In this document: piece after piece, positions 1 to 8,504 of the stretch
Position numbering within the stretch: position 1 is the stretch's first letter
Layout of the letters: the number at the start of each line of letters is the position of its first letter
Source: Rhodobacterales bacterium UBA3080
GTDB lineage: Bacteria; Pseudomonadota; Alphaproteobacteria; Rhodobacterales; Rhodobacteraceae
Reading direction: 5' to 3'
Length of the DNA: 48,721 nucleotides
NCBI GenBank assembly: GCA_002366645.1
Contig: DFBM01000010.1
Location: 17,602 to 66,322, forward strand
Translations under genes and position numbers: made by a program
The notes under the pieces: generated by a model
What the model saw: the letters and a program-made list of their open reading frames with translations, nothing else
Told to the model about the DNA's origin: nothing
Databases searched by the model: none

Positions 1-438
1 GGGCGCGTGGACATGGTTGATCCAAGTCAGCAGTCGATGGTTGTTGGCGCGGTGAACTCGCTCGCAGCGGCCGCGCCGCAAATGGCGATGGTCGAGGACG
101 GTCACGAGGTAGCGCCGGGCATCACGATGATCGCTACGCCGGGGCACACTTCTGGGCATATGTCGCTGATTGTTGAGAGCGAAGGACAGAGCCTTTTGAT
201 CACCGGTGACGCTATTCGTGACCCTTATGTCAGTTTGGAGAAACCCGAGTGGGTCGCTGAAATCGATATGGACCCGGAGCAAACTGTTGCGACCCGCCGT
301 CGCCTACTGGACCGAACGGTCAGTGATCGTATGGCGGTTCTAAGCTATCACTTCCCGTTCCCGGGCGTTGGACATGTTGTCGCCGACGGAGATAACTATC
401 GGTTCATTCCGGCGTTGTGGCAGTGGAATCAGGGTTGA
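1..438 (+). CDS. MBL-fold metallo-hydrolase, 3' part only
   Basis: The gene enters the window already in frame, so its N-terminal half, including the expected HxHxDH metal motif, lies outside. The visible C-terminal part has PGHTSGHMS (a later metal-binding His in a GHTxGH context), then LLITGDAI, where the Asp fits the bridging ligand, and a late SYHFPFPGVGHV segment. This order is typical of metallo-beta-lactamase-fold hydrolases of the lactonase/organophosphate-hydrolase branch, which use a dinuclear zinc site. The substrate cannot be told from this fragment. Its last 35 bp overlap the tail of the convergent amidotransferase gene. The fold is fairly sure; the specific function is unknown. 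Confidence 0.8.
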   Translation, partial: GRVDMVDPSQQSMVVGAVNSLAAAAPQMAMVEDGHEVAPGITMIATPGHTSGHMSLIVESEGQSLLITGDAIRDPYVSLEKPEWVAEIDMDPEQTVATRRRLLDRTVSDRMAVLSYHFPFPGVGHVVADGDNYRFIPALWQWNQG

Positions 439-1177
439 ACTTGTGGCGTAAAGCCTGACCAAACGCCTCAAACAGCGGGCGGGATACTTCGTCATGCGCG
501 GCATTCCACTCCGGATGCCACTGAACTGCCAGAGCAAATCCCGCCGCGTCTTTGATATGTATCGCTTCGGGCGTTCCATCCGGCGCGCGCCCTTCAATAA
601 TTACGCGCGGACCCGCCACACAAATCCCCTGCCCGTGCAGCGAATTCACCAAAACTTCATCGCTGCCGAAAATTTTTGCGAACTCGCCATCCGGCGTCAG
701 ATGAACATGGTGTCTATGCTCGAATTTCTCTTCGAGCGTTCCATCCGGAGGCATCCGGTGGTTTATTCGACCGGGTAGCTCTCGAATCTCGGGGTGCAAA
801 GTGCCGCCAAAGGCAACATTGAATTCCTGAAACCCTCGACAGATACCGAGGATCGGGACACCCTTTTCCACACAACGGCGGATCAGCGGTAGCGTCAGAG
901 CATCGCGATCGAGGTCAAATGCACCGTGCGCTTCGGTCGCCTCCTCGCCATAAAACTGCGGATGCACATTTGGTCGGCCGCCCGTGAACACAAAACCGTC
1001 GCAGGCATCGATCAGTTCATCGACGGTTCCAATCGAGGGTAGCGCCGGAACAATAACAGGCAAAGCATCGGCCACAACGCTAACAGCATCGAGATTCATC
1101 AAACCGACACCCTGAACGGTATATTCGTCGTTTAACAGGTGAGCGTTTCCAATAATGCCAACGATAGGTCTACGCAT
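404..1177 (-). CDS. Class I glutamine amidotransferase-like hydrolase (peptidase C26, PuuD-like)
   Basis: A 257-residue protein starting MRRPIVGIIG, which is where the family normally begins; in-frame codons upstream of it look non-coding. The catalytic triad is visible: the nucleophile in GICRGFQ (Cys113) and His221/Glu223 in QWHPEW. This is the peptidase C26 group, which includes gamma-glutamyl-gamma-aminobutyrate hydrolase (PuuD) of putrescine breakdown and related gamma-glutamyl hydrolases. No other puu genes lie nearby, so the substrate is uncertain. The C-terminal tail (about 12 codons) overlaps the end of the convergent MBL-fold gene. It is probably cytoplasmic, as no signal peptide is seen. 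Confidence 0.87.
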   Translation of the reverse strand: MRRPIVGIIGNAHLLNDEYTVQGVGLMNLDAVSVVADALPVIVPALPSIGTVDELIDACDGFVFTGGRPNVHPQFYGEEATEAHGAFDLDRDALTLPLIRRCVEKGVPILGICRGFQEFNVAFGGTLHPEIRELPGRINHRMPPDGTLEEKFEHRHHVHLTPDGEFAKIFGSDEVLVNSLHGQGICVAGPRVIIEGRAPDGTPEAIHIKDAAGFALAVQWHPEWNAAHDEVSRPLFEAFGQALRHKFNPDSTATTPE

Positions 1178-1320
1178 TTCGATCCTTACTATTCTTTTCC
1201 TGAATGTCGCGCAAAAAACTGCGTGTGTCGACCCTCGAACACACATATTTGATCTACCTCAAAGAATCCAGAACCACTATTTTGTAGTGTGGGACAAAGA
1301 CAAAAAGAAGGAGAGTTTCA

Positions 1321-1554
1321 TTGTCACACACCCCAAATGAACTGGCGGACATGTTCCCCGAAAGCCTAGATAAACTTCACAATCTTAAGGTGGAGGGCGG
1401 CGAAGCGGCCAAGCTGTTTGAAGAGTATCACGACCTCACGCGCGAAATCCATCGTGCCGAAACTGATGTAGAACCAACCGATGATTTCCATCTAGATGAA
1501 ATGCGGAAAAACCGCCTCCAGATACTGGATCGGGTTGCTGTTATGTTGAAGTAA
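1321..1554 (+). CDS. YdcH family protein (DUF465)
   Basis: A small acidic, helical protein of 77 residues. It matches the DUF465/YdcH pattern: a short protein with a central K-x-E-Y-H-x-L-x-x-x-I-H-R-A-E helix and an LK-R ending, predicted to form an antiparallel coiled coil. The start codon is TTG, chosen because AAGGAGAG lies about 6 nt upstream and no ATG occurs in frame near it. The biochemical role of the family is not established. The next gene is convergent and ends only 4 bp away, so there is no room for a separate terminator. Confidence 0.82.
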   Translation: MSHTPNELADMFPESLDKLHNLKVEGGEAAKLFEEYHDLTREIHRAETDVEPTDDFHLDEMRKNRLQILDRVAVMLK

Positions 1555-1558
1555 CCAT

Positions 1559-2338
1559 TCAGGATAGCCACTTTGGATTTCGCTTTTCGAAAAAGGCGGA
1601 AATCCCCTCTTGCGCTTCACGGCCTTCCCAAGTGTCCGCGAGGCGTTCGATGGAATGGTTAATGACCGCTTCATCGATATTGGAACCGAGATGGCGGAAC
1701 AGAGCTTTAGTTGCTGCAACGGCATCCGGCGCTACTTTCAAAAACCAAGATATCTCCGCTTCAATTGCGGCATCCAGATCTTCTGCTATTTCAGCCACCA
1801 AGCCAAACTCTCTGGCTTGAATTGCGTCGAAAACTTTTGCTGATAAACCAACTTTTCTGGCGTTAGTTTCGCCGATACGGGCCACAACGTAGGGACTGAT
1901 AGTTGCAGGTATCAAACCTAATTTAACTTCTGTTAGCGCTATTTTTATATTTTTCGAACAAATTGCCAAATCGCACACCGACATCATTCCAACACCGCCG
2001 CCAAATGCGTTTCCCTGGATTTTCCCGATTAGTGGCTTGGACAAGCTGTTTAACTTATTCAACATATCTGCAAGTTTTCGTGCTTCGGTTATTCTTTGTT
2101 CACGACTTGCGTACATCTGCTCCTTCATCCATTCCAAATCACCACCAGCGCAGAATGTTTTTCCGGCGGCCTCTAGAACAACGACCCGAACAGTTGAATT
2201 TTGTTCTAGTTCGCTTGTAGCGTCCGTGATCTCTTCAATCATCAACGCCGACATTGCATTGTGTTTCTCGGCGCGGTCCAGCCGAAGGTAAGCAACACCG
2301 CGACTGTCAATATTTAAGGTGATCGTTGTGTAACTCAT
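1559..2338 (-). CDS. liuC: Enoyl-CoA hydratase/isomerase family; probable methylglutaconyl-CoA hydratase
   Basis: A crotonase-fold protein of 259 residues. It has the oxyanion-hole segment around AGGDLEWM and the glycine-rich GNAFGGGVGMMSVCD motif with its following acidic position. As the last gene of the leucine operon, its expected reaction is hydration of 3-methylglutaconyl-CoA to HMG-CoA, feeding the lyase encoded 1 bp upstream. Crotonases are hard to tell apart by sequence alone, so this assignment rests mainly on operon context. It is cytoplasmic. The gene ends against the convergent ydcH. Confidence 0.87.
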   Translation of the reverse strand: MSYTTITLNIDSRGVAYLRLDRAEKHNAMSALMIEEITDATSELEQNSTVRVVVLEAAGKTFCAGGDLEWMKEQMYASREQRITEARKLADMLNKLNSLSKPLIGKIQGNAFGGGVGMMSVCDLAICSKNIKIALTEVKLGLIPATISPYVVARIGETNARKVGLSAKVFDAIQAREFGLVAEIAEDLDAAIEAEISWFLKVAPDAVAATKALFRHLGSNIDEAVINHSIERLADTWEGREAQEGISAFFEKRNPKWLS

Positions 2339-2339
2339 C

Positions 2340-3194
2340 TTAACCCTCGATCAATGATTTCGCGAATTCCGCGGTTTTCTTTAGTTTGCCTAGATCAATT
2401 CCGGTTTCGAATTGAAGGTCTTCCAGCATTGTCACAACCGCAACTGTGTCAACGTTGCCTGTCGCGCCACCCGCATATGGACATCCGCCCAAACCACCCA
2501 CTGAGGAATCGAACGTTCGAATTCCATGTTCCAAACAAACCCCGATGTTCTCAAGCGCTCGTCCACTTGTATCGTGGAAATGCCCCGCTAATACGTCGGG
2601 TGACATATAGTTTAACATTGCACTAATTAACAAGTCGGTAGTTTCTGGCGTCGCAGCGCCAATCGTATCCCCAAGGCTGATTTCGTAGCAGCCAAGCTCA
2701 AGTAGCTTCAAGGCAACTTGGACAACCTTGTCCGGGTGTGTTGGACCGTCGTATGGGCAATCTGTTACACAAGAAACGTAACCACGTACATTATACTTTT
2801 TCGACAAAGCAGCTTCTACAACATCAGTAAATCGAGAAATACTTTCATCAATTGAACAATTGATGTTTTTTTGGCTAAATCCTTCGGACGCAGATCCAAA
2901 AACGGCAACCTCGTCGGCACCGGCGGCAGCCGCAGCCTCAAACCCTCTCAGGTTCGGGGTCAAAGCGGAATAAACTGTCGATGTTCTCTTAGATATTCCG
3001 GCAAATACTTCCGCCGCATCAGCCATCTGCGGCACCCACTTTGGGCTAACGAAACTGCTGGTTTCGATATGAGAACAACCGCAATCCGTCAGCATATCCA
3101 CCAGTTTAATCTTGTCAGCGGTTTTAATCAGTCGCTTTTCATTCTGTAGCCCATCACGCGGACCAACCTCGAAAATTTTAACGTGATTATTCAT
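2340..3194 (-). CDS. liuE: Hydroxymethylglutaryl-CoA lyase
   Basis: The protein starts MNNHVKIFEVGPRDGLQNEK, the N-terminus of HMG-CoA lyases, with the DRE-TIM-type metal and substrate residues in GPRDGLQ. The family signature GGLGGCPYAGGATGNV near residue 230 supplies the active-site cysteine. It cleaves HMG-CoA to acetoacetate and acetyl-CoA, the last step of leucine breakdown. Length is 284 residues, normal for the family. The ATG sits inside the end of liuD: the liuD stop TAA and this start share an 8-bp overlap, which suggests translational coupling. In-frame codons upstream of this ATG belong to liuD in another frame. Confidence 0.94.
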   Translation of the reverse strand: MNNHVKIFEVGPRDGLQNEKRLIKTADKIKLVDMLTDCGCSHIETSSFVSPKWVPQMADAAEVFAGISKRTSTVYSALTPNLRGFEAAAAAGADEVAVFGSASEGFSQKNINCSIDESISRFTDVVEAALSKKYNVRGYVSCVTDCPYDGPTHPDKVVQVALKLLELGCYEISLGDTIGAATPETTDLLISAMLNYMSPDVLAGHFHDTSGRALENIGVCLEHGIRTFDSSVGGLGGCPYAGGATGNVDTVAVVTMLEDLQFETGIDLGKLKKTAEFAKSLIEG

Positions 3195-5148
3195 TATCGT
3201 CTTCCAGCAGAACCAGAACCTCACCCGCTTCAACCTGCTGCCCCTCGCGCACGAACACTTCCGAGACTACACCCGAGCGATAAGCGGTAAGAGTATGTTC
3301 CATCTTCATGGCTTCGATAATAACGAGTCTGTCGCCTTCGGAAACTTCCTCAGAAGCGCTCACACCAACGACCTTTACAAGTCCTGGCATAGGGGAGACG
3401 ATTGTCGATTCCTCTCCCTCAGCTGAGCCTTTCGCAGAATAACCCTTTGTTATTTCGAATACTTTTGAATTTCCATGCTGATATAGCGTTATTTCATCGT
3501 TGTGCCTGCTATAGAATACGTGACGAAGGCCTTCGGGTTCCGAAATCGTTACGCTATTCGTATTTACCTCAGAGACCGATACATTGAATTCAAATTTTGG
3601 TCCGGACACTTGGAAGGCTCGGGCGCCGTCTTGTGCAACAAGCAACTCCAATGTGGCGTCGCCTTGTTGAAGCCAAACCGACTGTTTCGGCACTGACCAA
3701 AGTGACCACCCGTCCAACTCTTTTTCGTTTCCGATGTTACGCGCCAAAATCGCAGCAATTGCCCAGTCGAAGTCTGTGGAAGCCGGTTCTAAAATCAAGG
3801 AATTCAAGTCTCGTTCGATCAACCCCGTATCCACTTCGCCGAGTGAAAAACCTTCGTCATGGCAAAGCTTTGAAAGAAACGTCAGGTTTGTAGTAGTCCC
3901 GCCGATTTTCGTCTCTTCTAAAGCCGAACGTAACTTTCTCAATGCAATTTCTCTGGTTTGACCATGCACTATAACTTTTGAAATCATTGGGTCATACCAA
4001 GGGGTTATGGTATCGCCCGCCCGCACACCGCTGTCAATTCTGGCCCAAGACGGTGTAGAAAGATAGTTTATCGTGCCGGTCATTGGAAGGAAACCAGCCG
4101 GAACATCTTCAGCATAAATTCTTGCTTCAAATGCATGTCCATTTAACTTTAAACTACTCTGATCTAAAGGTAGATCTTCGCCGCTGGAGACCCGCAATTG
4201 CCACTCCACGAGGTCGAGGCCGGTTATGAATTCCGTAACCGGATGTTCTACCTGTAGGCGGGTGTTCATTTCCATAAACCAAAACCGATCAGGACTTAGG
4301 CCGTCAGAACCATCAACGATGAATTCGACGGTACCCGCGCCGCTGTATCCAATCGACTTCGCGCATAGCACGGCCGCCTGCCCCATTGCAGCGCGCATTT
4401 CTTCGGTCATGCCGGGAGCCGGGGCTTCTTCGATCACTTTTTGATGGCGACGTTGCAATGAACAATCCCTCTCGAACAAGTGAATTGCGTTACCGTGATC
4501 ATCACCAAAGACCTGAATTTCAATGTGCCTAGGCTTTGTGATCCACTTTTCTACAAGGCAGTGCGCATCACCAAACGACGAAAGTCCTTCACGTTGTGCC
4601 CCCTCTAACGCGGCAAGAAAGTCCTCAGGGCAGTCGACTTTTCGCATGCCTTTTCCGCCGCCGCCTGCTCTCGCTTTGATAAGGACCGGATACCCGATAC
4701 TTTCGGCTTCGGATTTCAGAAAATCAGCGTCCTGGTTCGATCCGTGATAGCCCGGTACGACGGGTACTCCACTGCTTGCCATAAGGGTTTTGGCAGCGTC
4801 TTTCATTCCCATCGCGCGGATTGCCTTGGCCGATGGCCCTATAAATCGAAGGCCGGATGCTTCGACTTTTTCCACAAAATCAGGTGATTCTGACAAAAAT
4901 CCATAACCGGGGTGGATCGCTTCGGCACCGGAACTTTTCGCAATTTCGATGATCTTGTCGCCTTGCAGATAGCTTTCTGCAACTGCGGGCGGACCAACGC
5001 GCCAGGCTTCGTCGGCCATAGCAACATGTTTGGAATGTGCATCTGCATCGGAGTAGATCGCGACGGTTTTCACGCCCATTTTGCGCGCAGTTTCGATCAC
5101 GCGACAAGCGATTTCACCACGGTTGGCGATCAGGATTTTGTTAAACAT
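3187..5148 (-). CDS. liuD: Methylcrotonoyl-CoA carboxylase, biotin-containing alpha subunit
   Basis: The start MFNKILIANRGEIACRVI marks a biotin carboxylase N-domain, followed by the ATP-grasp region (glycine-rich KARAGGGGKGMR and the EMNTRLQVEHPVTE signature), a linker domain, and a C-terminal biotinyl domain with EAMKM (biotinylated Lys615). At 653 residues it has the length of acyl-CoA carboxylase alpha chains. It pairs with the beta subunit encoded 13 bp upstream, and the surrounding ivd/HMG-CoA lyase genes favour 3-methylcrotonyl-CoA over propionyl-CoA as substrate. The holoenzyme needs biotin protein ligase, which is not encoded here. Confidence 0.93.
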   Translation of the reverse strand: MFNKILIANRGEIACRVIETARKMGVKTVAIYSDADAHSKHVAMADEAWRVGPPAVAESYLQGDKIIEIAKSSGAEAIHPGYGFLSESPDFVEKVEASGLRFIGPSAKAIRAMGMKDAAKTLMASSGVPVVPGYHGSNQDADFLKSEAESIGYPVLIKARAGGGGKGMRKVDCPEDFLAALEGAQREGLSSFGDAHCLVEKWITKPRHIEIQVFGDDHGNAIHLFERDCSLQRRHQKVIEEAPAPGMTEEMRAAMGQAAVLCAKSIGYSGAGTVEFIVDGSDGLSPDRFWFMEMNTRLQVEHPVTEFITGLDLVEWQLRVSSGEDLPLDQSSLKLNGHAFEARIYAEDVPAGFLPMTGTINYLSTPSWARIDSGVRAGDTITPWYDPMISKVIVHGQTREIALRKLRSALEETKIGGTTTNLTFLSKLCHDEGFSLGEVDTGLIERDLNSLILEPASTDFDWAIAAILARNIGNEKELDGWSLWSVPKQSVWLQQGDATLELLVAQDGARAFQVSGPKFEFNVSVSEVNTNSVTISEPEGLRHVFYSRHNDEITLYQHGNSKVFEITKGYSAKGSAEGEESTIVSPMPGLVKVVGVSASEEVSEGDRLVIIEAMKMEHTLTAYRSGVVSEVFVREGQQVEAGEVLVLLEDDNE

Positions 5149-5161
5149 TGGCGGCCCTCTC

Positions 5162-6769
5162 CTACATCCGGAACACGCCAAACTGCGTGTGCTCGATTGG
5201 TGCGTTCAGGGCGGCCATCAACGATAGCGCGAGCACTTCACGGGTTTTGCGTGGGTCGATCACACCGTCGTCCCATAATCGGGCCGAGGCGTAAAGCGGG
5301 TGAGATTGGCGTTCAAACATCTCGATCGTTGGCCGCTTGAATTCGGCCTCTTCATCGGCCGACCATTCGCCGCCTGCCCGTTCGATGCCATCACGCTTTA
5401 CTGTTGCGAGCACTCCGGCGGCTTGCTCGCCCCCCATCACCGAAATACGTGAGTTCGGCCAAGTCCAAAGGAATCTAGGCGAATATGCGCGCCCCGCCAT
5501 GCCATAGTTTCCGGCACCGAAAGACCCACCAACCAGCATGGTCACTTTGGGAACCTTGGTGGTGGCGACTGCGGTCACCAGTTTGGCGCCATGCCGCGCG
5601 ATACCTTCGGCTTCATACTTTTGGCCGACCATAAATCCGGTGATATTCTGCAAGAAAACAAGTGGGATTTTCCTTTGGGAACAAAGCTCTACGAAGTGCG
5701 CGCCTTTAACGGCACTCTCGCTGAACAGAACGCCGTTGTTGGCGATAATTCCGACCGGAATGCCCATAACATGCGCGAAACCGCAAACCAGTGTCGTGCC
5801 GTATCGGGCTTTAAATTCGTCAAAACGCGAGCCATCGACGACACGGGCAATGACTTCGCGGATGTCATAAGGGGTTTTCAAATCAGCGGGAACGACACCG
5901 AATATCTCGTCCGGGTCTAAAGCTGGTTCTTCCGAGCTTTGCAGCAAAACGGTCTGCGGCTTGATCCGGTTCAGGTTGCCAAGGGCCTGCCGTGCCAGAA
6001 CGAGCGCGTGTGCGTCGTTTTCCGCAAGATAGTCGGCAACGCCGCTTAAACGTGTGTGGACGTCGCCGCCGCCGAGATCTTCGGCGGATACGACTTCACC
6101 GGTGGCCGCCTTAACCAGAGGCGGGCCTGCGAGAAATATAGTGCCTTGTTCTTTAACGATAATTGTTACGTCGGACATCGCCGGGACATAGGCGCCACCG
6201 GCGGTGCAGGACCCCATGACCACCGCAATCTGCGGGATGCCTTTGGCCGACATGTTGGCTTGGTTAAAGAAAATACGGCCAAAATGATCGCGATCGGGGA
6301 ATACTTCGTCTTGTTGCGGTAAGTTCGCGCCACCCGAGTCGACCAGATACACGCACGGCAGGTTGTTTTGTTCGGCGATTTCCTGTGCCCGCAAATGTTT
6401 CTTCACTGTCATCGGGAAGTAGGTGCCACCCTTAACCGTGGCATCATTACAAACGACCATGACTTCGGCACCATGGACCCGGCCGATACCTGTGATCACT
6501 CCTGCGCCGGGCGCGGCGTTATCGTACATATCATGCGCAGCTGTCGCACCGATTTCGAGGAAGGGAGAGCCCGCGTCCAGCAGGTTGGCGATCCGGCGGC
6601 GTGGCAACATTTTCCCACGCGAAAGGTGGCGATCACGGGAGCGCTCACCACCACCTTGCGCCGCCATTGCGGCTGCTTCCGCGATTTGGGCCAAAGCGGT
6701 TTCGTGCGCGACCTGGTTCGCTTTGAACGTATCGGAGCCGGTAATTACGTTTGATTTCAAGATGCTCAT
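5162..6769 (-). CDS. liuB: Methylcrotonoyl-CoA carboxylase beta subunit (carboxyltransferase)
   Basis: A 535-residue carboxyltransferase with the two crotonase-like halves typical of acyl-CoA carboxylase beta chains: YLVDSGGANLPQQDEVFPD and GSCTAGGAYVPAMSD in the first, and NITGFMVGQKYEAEGIARHGAK and VGGSFGAGNYGMAGRAYSPR in the second. The GFMVG and GGANLP stretches are characteristic of methylcrotonyl-CoA rather than propionyl-CoA carboxylases. It transfers the carboxyl group from biotin on LiuD to 3-methylcrotonyl-CoA. The start codon overlaps the stop of the LprI-like gene (TGATG), which implies translational coupling. Confidence 0.95.
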   Translation of the reverse strand: MSILKSNVITGSDTFKANQVAHETALAQIAEAAAMAAQGGGERSRDRHLSRGKMLPRRRIANLLDAGSPFLEIGATAAHDMYDNAAPGAGVITGIGRVHGAEVMVVCNDATVKGGTYFPMTVKKHLRAQEIAEQNNLPCVYLVDSGGANLPQQDEVFPDRDHFGRIFFNQANMSAKGIPQIAVVMGSCTAGGAYVPAMSDVTIIVKEQGTIFLAGPPLVKAATGEVVSAEDLGGGDVHTRLSGVADYLAENDAHALVLARQALGNLNRIKPQTVLLQSSEEPALDPDEIFGVVPADLKTPYDIREVIARVVDGSRFDEFKARYGTTLVCGFAHVMGIPVGIIANNGVLFSESAVKGAHFVELCSQRKIPLVFLQNITGFMVGQKYEAEGIARHGAKLVTAVATTKVPKVTMLVGGSFGAGNYGMAGRAYSPRFLWTWPNSRISVMGGEQAAGVLATVKRDGIERAGGEWSADEEAEFKRPTIEMFERQSHPLYASARLWDDGVIDPRKTREVLALSLMAALNAPIEHTQFGVFRM

Positions 6770-7269
6770 CAGTACGAAGCCCTTTTGGCCCAGAGTTCTA
6801 TGGTGCGTTCAGCCGTTTCACTTAGCAGGCAAGCGGCGCCAATCGGAAGGCGCATGGAACCCGCGCCCCATTGGGCGTATTCGTTTAGACATTCGGCGTC
6901 GCGATAGCCAATCCAGGCTCGTTGGGCCGCGCGTAACGTGTCGACTCGTTTGTCAATCTCGGGAAAGTCTTCTGCGTCGTAGGCGTCCATTTCGGCAGAC
7001 CATGCAATCGTCTTTTTGTATTCTTCGTTCAAAAGTACGTCCCAAGCCGCGTACTCCGCCTGAATGCAACTGGTCATTCCAAGGTTAGAATATCCGCCCT
7101 GCTCCACTTCCTGACAACGGTTGGAAACCTGCCCCTCGCAGAGGTGCTTTTCGTCGTATCCGTCGGCAGTTTCGTAGCAGGAGCGAAGGTCGTCGAGAAT
7201 CCATTGACGGTCGGGCTCTTGCGCAAAAGCTGCCAGCGGCAGCATTAGAAACGGAAGAAACCAGCGCAT
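6769..7269 (-). CDS. Exported lysozyme-inhibitor LprI-like protein (DUF1311) inside the leucine operon
   Basis: A 166-residue protein with a signal peptide (MRWFLPFLMLPLAAFA, cleavage expected before QEPDRQW). Several cysteines (in SCYE, HLCEG, NRCQ, TSCIQ, ECLN and AACLL) are positioned as in DUF1311/LprI proteins, with the hallmark A-x-WD-x-x-LN-x-x-Y segment. LprI family members are periplasmic or surface proteins, some shown to inhibit lysozyme; others have no known role. It is out of place: it sits between ivd and liuB, overlapping each by a single nucleotide (TAATG and TGATG), so it is translated with the leucine enzymes. The family call is good; the function here is unknown. Confidence 0.82.
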   Translation of the reverse strand: MRWFLPFLMLPLAAFAQEPDRQWILDDLRSCYETADGYDEKHLCEGQVSNRCQEVEQGGYSNLGMTSCIQAEYAAWDVLLNEEYKKTIAWSAEMDAYDAEDFPEIDKRVDTLRAAQRAWIGYRDAECLNEYAQWGAGSMRLPIGAACLLSETAERTIELWAKRASY

Positions 7270-8432
7270 TACGAGGTTACCTTCATCAATTCGCGACCGA
7301 TCAGCATACGGCGAATTTCGGATGTGCCCGCGCCGATTTCCATCAGCTTGGCATCTCGCATGATGCGGCTAAGCGGCGAGTCGTTCATGTATCCCGCGCC
7401 GCCCATCGCCTGTACGCCTTGCACTGCAATTTCCATCGCCTTTTCGGAGGCATAGAGCACACAAGCCGCAGCATCCTGACGGGTTACTTCGCCACGATCA
7501 CAAGATTTGGCCACTTCGTAAACATAGGCGCGAGCGGAGTTCATGGTGGTGTAGATATCCGCGATTTTACCCTGCATTAACTGGAAGTTGCCGATGCTTT
7601 CGCCGAACTGTTTGCGTTCGTGCATGTAGGGCATGATGTGGTCGAGTACCGCGTGCATCAAGCCCACACCGATGCCGGAGAGCACAACGCGTTCGTAATC
7701 CAGACCGGACATCAGGACGTTTACTCCACGGCCCTCTTCGCCCAGAACGTTCTCGAACGGAACTTCGACATTGTCGAAAATCAGCTCGGCAGTGTTGGAG
7801 CCGCGCATGCCCATCTTGTCGAAATGCGGGGAGGTCGAGAAACCAACCATGTCTTTTTCGATAATGAAGGCGGTCATTCCGCGATGGCCAGCGTCGGGAT
7901 CGGTTTTGGCGTAAACGACAAGCGTTGTAGCATCGGGCCCGTTGGTGATCCAGTACTTGGTGCCGTTCAGAACATAGCGGTCGTTCTTCTTTTCCGCGCG
8001 CAATTTCATTGACACAACGTCGGAACCAGCGCCGGATTCAGACATCGCCAATGCGCCGACGTGCTCGCCTGAAATCAAGCCCGGTAGATATTTCAGTTTT
8101 TGTTCATGCGAACCGTTCAGCTTGATCTGGTTGACACACAGATTGGAGTGGGCGCCGTAAGACAGGCTAACCGACGCCGAGGCGCGGGCGATTTCCTCAA
8201 CCGCAATTGTGTGCGCAAGATAGCCCATCCCTGCGCCGCCATATTCTTCGGGAACGGTAATGCCATGCAGCCCAAGTTCACCCATTTCCTGCCAAAGTTC
8301 GGGCGGGAATGTGTTTTTAGCGTCAATATCTGCTGCCATCGGCGCGACACGATCTTGCGCCCAGCGATGCACCATATCACGCAGAGCTTCGATATCTTCT
8401 CCGCAAGCAAAATTCATCGAGGCATTGAACAT
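7269..8432 (-). CDS. liuA: Isovaleryl-CoA dehydrogenase
   Basis: An acyl-CoA dehydrogenase of 387 residues with the family signatures ALAMSESGAGSDVVSM (flavin/substrate loop) and a C-terminal GGAGYMNDSPLSRIMRDAK. The catalytic base fits Glu247 in LDYERVV, the position used by isovaleryl-CoA dehydrogenases; most other family members carry it in the C-terminal half. It oxidises isovaleryl-CoA to 3-methylcrotonyl-CoA, passing electrons to ETF. It is the first gene of the operon. An AAGGAATC ribosome-binding site precedes the ATG, and a 24-bp inverted repeat lies about 30 bp upstream. Confidence 0.94.
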   Translation of the reverse strand: MFNASMNFACGEDIEALRDMVHRWAQDRVAPMAADIDAKNTFPPELWQEMGELGLHGITVPEEYGGAGMGYLAHTIAVEEIARASASVSLSYGAHSNLCVNQIKLNGSHEQKLKYLPGLISGEHVGALAMSESGAGSDVVSMKLRAEKKNDRYVLNGTKYWITNGPDATTLVVYAKTDPDAGHRGMTAFIIEKDMVGFSTSPHFDKMGMRGSNTAELIFDNVEVPFENVLGEEGRGVNVLMSGLDYERVVLSGIGVGLMHAVLDHIMPYMHERKQFGESIGNFQLMQGKIADIYTTMNSARAYVYEVAKSCDRGEVTRQDAAACVLYASEKAMEIAVQGVQAMGGAGYMNDSPLSRIMRDAKLMEIGAGTSEIRRMLIGRELMKVTS

Positions 8433-8459
8433 AGGGATTCCTTTTTAGACGTTTGACGG

Positions 8460-8483
8460 TTAACTGAACACATGTTCACTTAA
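8460..8483. promoter_or_regulatory. Imperfect 24-bp palindrome upstream of liuA, candidate operator
   Basis: The arms TTAACTGAACA and TGTTCACTTAA are separated by CA, with one mismatch in 11 positions. The core TGAACA-N2-TGTTCA is perfect. It lies between the hupE-like stop (8505) and the liuA start (8432), in a 72-bp AT-rich gap that must contain the liu promoter. Size and symmetry suit a dimeric TetR- or GntR-type repressor. No regulator gene is in the operon, so the binding protein would be encoded elsewhere. The repeat is directly visible; its function is inferred. Confidence 0.55.
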
Positions 8484-8504
8484 TAATCAAGATAGTTCTG
8501 ACGT

